The translations under genes and the position numbers were made by a program. From Candidatus Nanosynbacter sp. TM7-075 (GTDB lineage Bacteria > Patescibacteriota > Saccharimonadia > Saccharimonadales > Saccharimonadaceae): a stretch of DNA of 64,000 nucleotides. The notes below the pieces were generated by a model. That model had not been told where the DNA came from. It saw nothing but the letters and a program-made list of their open reading frames with translations, and ran no database searches. Shown here piece after piece: positions 34,919 to 42,774 of the stretch; position 1 is the stretch's first letter; every line of letters starts with the position of its first letter. Location: assembly GCF_022828255.1 (NCBI RefSeq), contig NZ_JAJQJW010000001.1, positions 217,984 through 281,983 on the forward strand, read 5' to 3'.

Positions 34919-36262
34919 ATGAGAAAACAAATTTTTGAGACTTTAAGATTGGAAAAAATCGTTGGCGGCGGGCAAGCCATCGGGACGCTTGACGACGGCC
35001 GCAAAGCGTTCGTCTGGGGAGGACTGCCGAAAGAACTTGTAACGATTCGCGTGACAAAGAAAAAATCACACTTCGTCGAGGGAATAGTGACGGAAATTAT
35101 CGAGAAAAGCCCAGAGCGAATTACGCCGAAGGATGAAAATAGCTATTTAAGCACCAGCCCTTGGCAAATAATGCCGATGTCCAGCGAGCAATCGTACAAA
35201 GCGTCGCTAATCGAAGAAGCTTTTTTACTTCACAACATCACATTGCCTGAAAAAATCGAGGTATTTTCTGACGGCGTAGAATTTAATTATCGCAATAAAG
35301 TCGAGTTCAGTTGGTTCGGTGACAAAACGGATGACGACGAAAAAGAAACTTTGGACTTGGCATTTTTTAAGCGTGGCGGCAAGGGAAAAGTCGTCGTCGA
35401 TGGAACCAGCTTGGCGCACCCGAGTATAAATAAATTGGCAATTGAAATCCGCGATCTATTACGAGAAAAACCAATCGTCGCACGCCAATTAAAAACACTC
35501 CTGATTCGCTCAGATCAACAGGGAAACGCCGTCTGGCAATTGTACGTAAAAGATCGAATAGAAAACCTGATTTCCGACGATGAAGCCAAATTACTATCAG
35601 CCAAAGGTGGCGAAATAATCTATTCCGACCCCAAAAGCCCAGCCAGCCGAATCACCGAACGCTTGAACAAATTCGGCGACACAACACTGAGCGACACGAT
35701 TTTAGGCGTCGCCTTCAACTACGCCTGCGAAGGATTTTTTCAGGTCAACATTCCCGTTTACGAAAAAGCCCTGAACGATATGAAAAAATGGATCGATTGC
35801 AATGAAAAAATGCCAACGCTCGACCTTTATTCTGGCGTTGGGACAATTGGTTTGACAATTGGCGGCGACGACGTGACGCTGGTGGAAATTAACGAACATG
35901 CCGTCGCGGAAATGCAGAGGAATATTGCCAAGCTGAATCGACCGAATGCCAAGGCGATTTTGGCGCCAAGCGAAAAATCTCTGGAATATATAACAGGCGA
36001 GCAAATTGTCATCGTTGATCCGCCGCGTGCTGGACTTCACGCGGATGTTACTAATCGACTGCTGGAAACTGAGCCGCCTCGGATTATTTATCTGAGCTGC
36101 AATCCCGTCACGCAGGCGCGAGACGTCAGCTTGCTTCAAGAAAAATACGAAATCGTGCATCATCAAGGCTACAATTTCTTCCCGAGGACGCCGCACATTG
36201 AGCACCTTGTGGTTTTGGACAAGAAGCTAGAGAATATTGAAAAGGAGAGTAAAAATGATTAA
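34919..36262 (+). CDS. TrmA/RlmD-type RNA m5U methyltransferase without the Fe-S cysteines
   Basis: 447 aa. N-terminal TRAM-like OB domain (LEKIVGGGQAIGTLDDGRKAFVWGGLPKE), SAM-binding TLDLYSGVGTIGLTIGG, VDPPRAGLH, and the catalytic Cys in IIYLSCNP with the conserved basic tail HTPHIEHL-like (RTPHIEHLVVLD). Methylates uridine C5 in rRNA or tRNA. The four N-terminal cysteines that hold a 4Fe-4S cluster in RlmD are absent (STSPWQIMPM). TATAAT at 34905-34910 is 8 nt before the ATG. It overlaps the next gene by 8 nt. Confidence 0.88.
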   Translation: MRKQIFETLRLEKIVGGGQAIGTLDDGRKAFVWGGLPKELVTIRVTKKKSHFVEGIVTEIIEKSPERITPKDENSYLSTSPWQIMPMSSEQSYKASLIEEAFLLHNITLPEKIEVFSDGVEFNYRNKVEFSWFGDKTDDDEKETLDLAFFKRGGKGKVVVDGTSLAHPSINKLAIEIRDLLREKPIVARQLKTLLIRSDQQGNAVWQLYVKDRIENLISDDEAKLLSAKGGEIIYSDPKSPASRITERLNKFGDTTLSDTILGVAFNYACEGFFQVNIPVYEKALNDMKKWIDCNEKMPTLDLYSGVGTIGLTIGGDDVTLVEINEHAVAEMQRNIAKLNRPNAKAILAPSEKSLEYITGEQIVIVDPPRAGLHADVTNRLLETEPPRIIYLSCNPVTQARDVSLLQEKYEIVHHQGYNFFPRTPHIEHLVVLDKKLENIEKESKND

Positions 36263-38294
36263 GCAACAATCCATAGAACCAAAAATTGCCGACCTCGTGA
36301 ACGGCTGGCTTAAAGATTACAAGTTAGATTACAAACTAGAGCAAGAAAGCCTCAATGAGGAAATAGATAAGGCTTTAGACGAATATAAGTCAAAGAGTGG
36401 TGGCGCAGGCGGCAACAGACCAGACGCTAAACTTTTATTGCAAGATGAGGCTTTGAATCATTACCCAGTACTTATAGAATACAAAGGCTATAAAGATAAA
36501 CTAGTTAGACTTGACGAAGATGGCAGAGTAGACAACAGAACAAGCAAAAATGAACCTAACTACAAAAATATCAATAGCTATGCTGTAAATGGCGCAGTAC
36601 ACTACGCAAATGCCGTACTTCACTACACAAGCTACACTGACGTAATCGCTATTGGTGTTACGGGATATAAAAAAGCCAACGGCGAGATAGAACACTCTAT
36701 AGGTGTTTATTATGTGTCCAAAGATAACTTGGGTATTGGACAAGAAGTAGGAAAATACAGCGATCTTTCGTTTTTGAGAAAAGAAAATTTTAATGATTTT
36801 ATTAAAAAAGTAAATGAACTCTCTTTATCAAGTGAAGAATTGGAAGCACTCAAAGACAAAAGAGAGAAAGAGATAAATGCAAGCCTCGTAAAGCTTAACA
36901 ATGACATCTATGCAAACGAAAAAGGGCTTAGTGAAAACGACAGAGTGTATCTTGTTTCAGCTTCAATTATGGCAACGCTCGGAATACCAGACAAAGTAAG
37001 ACCGCTTGAAAAGTCCGAATTAAAATCATCTACAGAAGAGGGAAATACGGACGGGGATATTATTGTTAGAAAGATAGAGGCGTTCTTAAAACAGAAAAAC
37101 TTGCCTAAGACAAAACAAGACCTTATCGTAAGGACTCTAAAAAACACATTATTATCTGAAAATATTAATAAGCCGATAAACGGAGAAAGTCAGCTTAAGA
37201 GAATATTTTCAAAGATAGTTGATGACTTGGGTATTTATTATAAGATAGGACTGACTACAGACTTTACAGGTAAGCTATTTAATGAAATGTACTCGTGGCT
37301 TGGCTTTACGCAAGATAAGCTAAATGACGTAGTGTTAACTCCATCTTATGTCGCTAATCTTTTAGTAAAACTTGCTCGAGTAGACAAAGACAGCTACGTT
37401 TGGGACTTTGCGACAGGAAGCGCAGGTCTACTTGTTGCCGCGATGAATGAGATGATTATAGACGCAAAAGCAAAAATAACATCTCCATTAGAGTTAGAGC
37501 AAAAACAACTCAAAATAAAAGCAGAGCAGCTTCTAGGATTAGAGGTGTTATCAAACATCTATATGCTTGCAATCTTAAACATGATACTTATGGGAGATGG
37601 AAGCTCAAACATCTTAAATAAAGACTCGCTTCTTGATTTTGATGGCAAATACGGATTCGGCAAAACAGATGAAAAATTCCCAGCAACCGCCTTTGTGCTT
37701 AATCCACCTTATTCAGCAGAGGGCAATGGAATGATTTTCGTAGAAAAAGCGCTTTCCATGATGGACAGAGGATACGCAGCCATTATCATTCAAAATTCAG
37801 CAGGTAGCGGAAAAGCAAAGGAACTCAATAAGAAGATTCTTACGAAGAATACACTACTTGCAAGTATTAAAATGCCTATAGATTTATTCGTTGGAAAATC
37901 AAGCGTACAGACAAATATATACGTGTTTAGGGCAGGAGAAGCGCACCAAAAAGACGAAGTCGTTAAATTCATAGACTTTTCAAACGACGGCTACACAAGG
38001 ACCAACAGGAAAAAGGCTAGTGTAAATCTAAGAGATACCGACAGGGCAAAAGAAAGATACCAGGAAGTAGTAGACCTTGTGCGATTCGGAAAGAGTAAGC
38101 TAAATATCTTTACGGAAAAAGAATATTACGAAGGGCATATTGATCCAGAAAACGGTTCAGACTGGAATCAGACAGCGCCAATAGACACAAGACCAACATT
38201 AGAGGATTTTAAAAAGACCGTGGCTGATTATCTGGCGTGGGAAGTGTCAAACTTGCTTAAAAATGAGAGCGAGGACAACCGCCTGGGAAAATAG
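36255..38294 (+). CDS. Type IIG/BcgI-like restriction-modification protein: PD-(D/E)XK nuclease plus N6-adenine methyltransferase
   Basis: 679 aa from the ATG at 36255 (AAAGGAG upstream). Residues 50-77 carry a PD-(D/E)XK nuclease signature, Asp57 in RPDAKLLL and Glu75-x-Lys77 in VLIEYKG. A helical linker follows, then an HsdM-like N6-adenine methyltransferase with motif I DFATGSAGLL (about 384-393) and motif IV NPPYS (483-487). This order, nuclease then methylase, fits BcgI/AloI-type type IIG enzymes, which need a specificity domain. That domain lies in the adjoining -1 frame (see 38354). The last codons are CTG GGA AAA TAG. Confidence 0.85.
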   Translation: MIKQQSIEPKIADLVNGWLKDYKLDYKLEQESLNEEIDKALDEYKSKSGGAGGNRPDAKLLLQDEALNHYPVLIEYKGYKDKLVRLDEDGRVDNRTSKNEPNYKNINSYAVNGAVHYANAVLHYTSYTDVIAIGVTGYKKANGEIEHSIGVYYVSKDNLGIGQEVGKYSDLSFLRKENFNDFIKKVNELSLSSEELEALKDKREKEINASLVKLNNDIYANEKGLSENDRVYLVSASIMATLGIPDKVRPLEKSELKSSTEEGNTDGDIIVRKIEAFLKQKNLPKTKQDLIVRTLKNTLLSENINKPINGESQLKRIFSKIVDDLGIYYKIGLTTDFTGKLFNEMYSWLGFTQDKLNDVVLTPSYVANLLVKLARVDKDSYVWDFATGSAGLLVAAMNEMIIDAKAKITSPLELEQKQLKIKAEQLLGLEVLSNIYMLAILNMILMGDGSSNILNKDSLLDFDGKYGFGKTDEKFPATAFVLNPPYSAEGNGMIFVEKALSMMDRGYAAIIIQNSAGSGKAKELNKKILTKNTLLASIKMPIDLFVGKSSVQTNIYVFRAGEAHQKDEVVKFIDFSNDGYTRTNRKKASVNLRDTDRAKERYQEVVDLVRFGKSKLNIFTEKEYYEGHIDPENGSDWNQTAPIDTRPTLEDFKKTVADYLAWEVSNLLKNESEDNRLGK

Positions 38295-38353
38295 ATTCCT
38301 CACTGAACAAAAAGCTTAAAGACGTTCAGTGGGGCGAGTATAGAATCGGAGAT

Positions 38354-39496
38354 TTGTTTGAGAAATTAAAAACGAACAATTTAAAGATGAAGGTAGGCGA
38401 TTTATCGCCAAAAAAAATAGCAGAGTTTACTCTTCCTGTTTTGACTGCGGGTATTGAAAACCAAGGTCTTAACAATTATGCTCCTAGAGATAATGCCACT
38501 ATATTAAAGAATGTAATCTCTATTTCTGCAAATGGAGCAAATACGGGAGCGACTTTTTACCAGAATAAAGAATTTACCGTATTGCAAGATGCATACGCTA
38601 TATCGTTTAAAGAGGAATATACACCTAATGATAATCAATATTTATTTTTAACAGGCGCAATTGCGAAGTCTATATATGGCAATTTTGCGTGGACTGACAA
38701 GGCAGGTTGGGAAAAAGTAAAAAAAGAGTTTATTCAACTTCCAACAAAAGACGGAAAAATAGATTTTGAATTTATGGACGCTTGTATACGCGAACTCGAA
38801 GAGGAGCGTATACGCGAACTCGAAGAGGAGCGTATACGCGAACTTTCCGCTTACCTAACGGTAAGCGGACTAGACAATTACGAATTGTCTAGTGAAGAAA
38901 AAGAAGCATTAAACGCTTATGATAGCATAATGTTTGGTGAATGCAAATTCAAAGATATTTTCAATAAAATCAAAATCGGAGACTTGTTTGAAATAAAACC
39001 AACTAAGGCATACAAATTAACGAATGAAGATTTGTTTGAAAAAAACGGATTATATCCTGTCGTAACCAATAGTAGCGTAAATAATGGAATAACTGGATAC
39101 ACAAACTTGTCACCCACAGAAAAAGGGAATATGATTACTTATAGTGATACGACTACATCGGATGGGATTTTCTATCAGCCAACTGATTACGTAGGTTATT
39201 CTCACATACAAGGATTATATCCGTTAGTGTATAAAGAAAAATGGGAATACAAAAGTTTAATGTATATTGTTACTTGCTTTAGAAAATCTGCTTCTGGAAG
39301 ATTCGATTATGGCAATAAATTTAATAGAAACATAGCAAAAGAGATGTCTATCCAACTTCCAACAAAAGATGGGAAAATAGATTTTGAATTTATGGAACTT
39401 CTCATTTCTGCCGTACAAAAACTGGTTATAAAAGACGTGGTTCTTTATGCGGATGAGAAAATACAGTCCACAAAGAAGATAGTCAAAGAAAATTAA
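38354..39496 (+). CDS. Specificity (HsdS/type IIG TRD) part, in the -1 frame after the methylase
   Basis: At least 380 aa, with two target-recognition domains each ending in the same segment IQLPTKDGKIDFEFM (38731 and 39348 regions). No ATG exists in this frame before 38354; the open frame reaches back to 38267 and reads SSLNKKLKDVQWGEYRIGDLFE, a typical TRD beginning, so the true protein includes sequence upstream of the TTG at 38354. The heptamer GGGAAAA (38285-38291) at the methylase end would move ribosomes into this frame. A 24-nt tandem repeat encoding RIRELEEE lies between the TRDs. It sets the DNA sequence recognised by the locus. Confidence 0.8.
   Translation: MFEKLKTNNLKMKVGDLSPKKIAEFTLPVLTAGIENQGLNNYAPRDNATILKNVISISANGANTGATFYQNKEFTVLQDAYAISFKEEYTPNDNQYLFLTGAIAKSIYGNFAWTDKAGWEKVKKEFIQLPTKDGKIDFEFMDACIRELEEERIRELEEERIRELSAYLTVSGLDNYELSSEEKEALNAYDSIMFGECKFKDIFNKIKIGDLFEIKPTKAYKLTNEDLFEKNGLYPVVTNSSVNNGITGYTNLSPTEKGNMITYSDTTTSDGIFYQPTDYVGYSHIQGLYPLVYKEKWEYKSLMYIVTCFRKSASGRFDYGNKFNRNIAKEMSIQLPTKDGKIDFEFMELLISAVQKLVIKDVVLYADEKIQSTKKIVKEN
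38783..38844 (+). repeat. 24-nt tandem repeat in the inter-TRD helix
   Basis: Unit CGTATACGCGAACTCGAAGA plus GGAG, 2.6 copies (38783-38806, 38807-38830, 38831-38844; first base of copy 1 is T). It encodes 8 aa per copy, RIRELEEE. Gain or loss keeps frame and changes helix length. Confidence 0.92.
38844..38903. repeat. Two palindromes following the tandem repeat
   Basis: CCGCTTACC/GGTAAGCGG and ACTAGACAATT/AATTGTCTAGT, each with a 3-4 nt loop, occur back-to-back inside the coding sequence. They could be recombination or replication-slippage sites. Confidence 0.7.
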
Positions 39497-39501
39497 AATA
39501 T

Positions 39502-41814
39502 TTACTGAACAATTCGCCGACCAGCCCAGCGAGCAATGAATAGCTGGGCCAACATTGCTACGACAATTGCGCCAGCTGCTGGCCACATTATGAACAAATT
39601 CGGCACAGTAAAGTCGAAGAAATCGCGTAGGAAACCAAAACTAAAGCTTCCAGCCGCCACAATAATCACCGACAGAAGATAAAGCAAGCGAGCACGCTTG
39701 GCGGATTTATCGATGGTTACGTCAAGCATAATCCCCACCAAGAACACCAAATATACACCAAACAAAGTTGCAGTAAGCACGGTCATCGTTGCGACTTCTG
39801 CAGCGTGACCAGGGAACATAACAGAGGTAATCCAATAGGTGAACGCGACAGTCATGCCAGTAATTAAAGCAATCGGCGCAACAGCCAGCAAAGTATCATG
39901 CCAAAATCGCTTCGGATTTATTCGATGCTTCGGCACTGGTGGAAACAGCGTCCACATAAGAGTTGGCATAGTCACCAGAAATATATTCATAAACGTAATG
40001 TGACGCGGCGAATACGGATAATTCATATCGATGAGAATCGTCGCAAGAAGAAGCGTCACGCCGTAAATAATTTTATGAAAAAATAGGACAGCGATGACTT
40101 CGATTGCTTGCATTATTTGATTACCCAATTTCATTCCCATCGGAAGGGAAGTGAACGAATTGTTGAGCAATATAATGTCGGAAACTCGGCGCGATGCTGG
40201 AGCGCCCGCGTACATCGCCACGCCGAGGTCTGCCTTTTTCAGCGCCAGAGCGTCATTCACGCCGTCGCCGACCATGCCAGTGAATTTGCCGGATTGCTGG
40301 AATCGATTAATCAAGCGCTCTTTTTGGTCTGGCAAAACCCTGGCAAAAATCGTGTAAGTATCGGCAGCCTTATTAAATTCATCTTCGCTAAGCGCCGCCA
40401 AATCCTCACCTAAAATTGCCTTTTCTGGATGTTTAATTCCAGCTTCCTTAGCGATATATTGAACTGTGCGCGGATTATCGCCAGAGATTACGCGAATAGT
40501 TACGCCTTGACTCTGCAAAAAATCCACCGTTTCAACAACGCCATGACGCAGGGAATTGCGCAGAACAACCGCACCAATTGCCGTTCCAGAGCCGTTTTTC
40601 AAGTCTTTCAATTTGGTTTTATCGTCCGAAAATTCAGCCAACATCAACACGCGCAAGCCATTGTCAGCCCAATCATTCAACCTCTTCTGAGTTTCCTTAT
40701 CTACTGGCGCCAACTTCGACACAAACTCTGGCGCGCCCATCATCAAAGTCCGAATTTCACCGTCAATATTCGCCCTCACGCCAGCCATTTTACGCGCCGA
40801 CGAAAACGCCATCACTTCCAAAACTTTCGTATTTTTTGGCGACGTAGCTTCCGCCAAAATCGCACGACCAGTGATATTTCCGCCGCTGGTTTCATGAGCA
40901 ATTAATGCCGCAAAACTGGCAACGTCAGAGTCTGAATAGTCATTTTCATCACCAAAAGCCACAACCTGCTCCAGCGTCACTTCATCACTAGTCAAGGTGC
41001 CTGTTTTATCTACGGCCAGCAGATTCAAAAGCGCCATCGCTTCAATTGCTGACAATTTTTGCGGCAAGACTTTTGCCTGGGCTAATCGCAATGAGCCGAA
41101 CGCCAAAAGCAGAGAACTCGCCAACAACAGACCTTCAGGCACGACCGTAACCGCTGCCGAAGTGATGGTTTTTAGGATGACTACGACGTTATCGCCAGAG
41201 AAATAATAGACGATAGCAATAAGTAGCGACAGGACAATTGCGCCGTAAGTCAAGAAGTAAATTGCGCGCCAAATCGCCAATTGCAAAGGTGTGAGTTCTG
41301 GTTTGTAACGCTTCAAGACTTGGCTAATCGCGCCAGCTTTCGTGTCGTCACCAATCGCGATTACTCGCGCCGTACCTTCACCAGCCAAAACCGTAGTCGC
41401 CGCCAACACGACATCGCCGTCCTTTTTCTCAATCGACGCAGACTCGCCAGTCAACATACTTTCATTTAACTCCAAGCCTTTCGACTCAATAACTTTCGCG
41501 TCTGCAGGTAGTTCGTCGCCAGCCTGAATAAGAATCTCATCGCCAATCTTAAGCTCGTCATAACCGACCTCGACAACATTTCCATCTTTTAACAATCGAG
41601 CTTTCGGTGCGCTCATCAGCTCCAATTGACGCAAAACTCGCTTGGCCCTTAGCTCCTGAATAATGCCAATCGTCGAGTTCACGACAATCACAACCGAGAT
41701 AAACCACGCGTCACGATATTCACGAACATAAACCAGCGCGCCAGCCAACAGAAAAATTACCACGACAATAGGTGAAAGCAGATTCCGCTTAATAATATCC
41801 AAGTAGTCGCGCAT
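39502..41814 (-). CDS. P-type cation-transporting ATPase (HAD-IC, Ca2+/Mg2+ group)
   Basis: About 770 aa from ATG 41814, which overlaps the preceding stop by 1 nt (TAATG). First membrane pair directly at the N-terminus, actuator motif ELNESMLTGES, phosphorylation Asp in AVDKTGTLTSD, hinge MVGDGVNDALALKKADLGVAM, and six further helices. The N-terminal soluble part that SERCA-like pumps have is missing. The transported ion cannot be assigned. The convergent specificity gene ends 6 nt away. Confidence 0.9.
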   Translation of the reverse strand: MRDYLDIIKRNLLSPIVVVIFLLAGALVYVREYRDAWFISVVIVVNSTIGIIQELRAKRVLRQLELMSAPKARLLKDGNVVEVGYDELKIGDEILIQAGDELPADAKVIESKGLELNESMLTGESASIEKKDGDVVLAATTVLAGEGTARVIAIGDDTKAGAISQVLKRYKPELTPLQLAIWRAIYFLTYGAIVLSLLIAIVYYFSGDNVVVILKTITSAAVTVVPEGLLLASSLLLAFGSLRLAQAKVLPQKLSAIEAMALLNLLAVDKTGTLTSDEVTLEQVVAFGDENDYSDSDVASFAALIAHETSGGNITGRAILAEATSPKNTKVLEVMAFSSARKMAGVRANIDGEIRTLMMGAPEFVSKLAPVDKETQKRLNDWADNGLRVLMLAEFSDDKTKLKDLKNGSGTAIGAVVLRNSLRHGVVETVDFLQSQGVTIRVISGDNPRTVQYIAKEAGIKHPEKAILGEDLAALSEDEFNKAADTYTIFARVLPDQKERLINRFQQSGKFTGMVGDGVNDALALKKADLGVAMYAGAPASRRVSDIILLNNSFTSLPMGMKLGNQIMQAIEVIAVLFFHKIIYGVTLLLATILIDMNYPYSPRHITFMNIFLVTMPTLMWTLFPPVPKHRINPKRFWHDTLLAVAPIALITGMTVAFTYWITSVMFPGHAAEVATMTVLTATLFGVYLVFLVGIMLDVTIDKSAKRARLLYLLSVIIVAAGSFSFGFLRDFFDFTVPNLFIMWPAAGAIVVAMLAQLFIARWAGRRIVQ

Positions 41815-42302
41815 TAAATTGCCCGAATCCTTCTGTAGCTGAACCTTGCGCCAACTCGCCAATTTCCGTACGCGTCAGAATCGAATTGATATATCTCGCC
41901 ATTTTTCACTTCAGAAATCAAAACCAAGGCAGGATTATACGGCGCCAAAGTTTTATAAAAATGCAAATCTTCATCCGTAACGTGCTTTCTTCCAGGAAAA
42001 ACTTCGCGGAATTTGCGCTTGCCGATATCTTCAAAATATCGCGGCTGACCTTTTGGCGGAAGAAATAATTCCGCCCGCATACCCATTCGTGAAATTATCT
42101 TTTTAACATCAGATAAAATCAACGGCGAAGTCGCCTCCAAATACATCATCAGCTGCTTTTTATTCGTCAAAAAAACCGACGCCTTAGCCGTGCGACTAAC
42201 ATCAGCGTGCCACAAAATTATCGATTGAACATCAATTGGAAAACCAAATTTTTCCTTAGCAATTCGCTCCAGCGCCAGCTCGTCGTACGTCGCCTTATTC
42301 AT
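41814..42302 (-). CDS. Hypothetical protein upstream of the P-type ATPase
   Basis: 162 aa, no family recognised. Basic; a region with SIILWHADVSRTAKASVFLTNKKQLMMYLEA and a C-terminal beta part (YQFDSDAYGNWRVGARFSYRR). TAAAAT on the minus strand (42310-42315) is 7 nt before the ATG, so it begins a leaderless transcript that continues into the ATPase. The 1-nt overlap suggests functional coupling with the pump. Confidence 0.7.
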   Translation of the reverse strand: MNKATYDELALERIAKEKFGFPIDVQSIILWHADVSRTAKASVFLTNKKQLMMYLEATSPLILSDVKKIISRMGMRAELFLPPKGQPRYFEDIGKRKFREVFPGRKHVTDEDLHFYKTLAPYNPALVLISEVKNGEIYQFDSDAYGNWRVGARFSYRRIRAI

Positions 42303-42357
42303 AGATAATATTTTACCATTTTTTTATGAGGTGCGCGAGATAGCAAAGATGTGAAAT

Positions 42358-42675
42358 CTAATAGCCAACCTGTCTGACCGATTCGACTGATTGACGGGAA
42401 ATATCCAAGTGGCTTTTACCCTTAAACGCGTCTTCTGGATGTTTTTCATTCCAAGCGTCGACATTTTCTTCAGTACAATCTTTAATGGCATGATTAACAC
42501 AAAACTCAAGTCGCTTAATGCTTTGGGCGTTTTCAAGATAATCGATGGAGGACTGGACTGATATTCGATATTCTTTTTCATTCAGCCAGTAGACTTGATA
42601 ACTCAGAAAGATCAACGCAATCGTCAACACAAACATATATATGTGACTAAATTTTATCTTCTTTAAGTTTTTCAT
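42358..42675 (-). CDS. Small single-pass membrane protein (105 aa)
   Basis: Residues 11-30 form one membrane helix (YMFVLTIALIFLSYQVYWL); the remaining 75 residues, including two Cys, would lie outside by the positive-inside rule (Lys-rich N-terminus). AAGGAGG precedes the ATG. No family recognised. Confidence 0.65.
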   Translation of the reverse strand: MKNLKKIKFSHIYMFVLTIALIFLSYQVYWLNEKEYRISVQSSIDYLENAQSIKRLEFCVNHAIKDCTEENVDAWNEKHPEDAFKGKSHLDISRQSVESVRQVGY

Positions 42676-42774
42676 TTAATCCTCCTTATGCTAAATTTAC
42701 AACCTTAGACTAATTCTGTAAATAGCAATTTTGATATCGCGCTCCGAAGACCGCCAACATGGTAAAATAAAACT

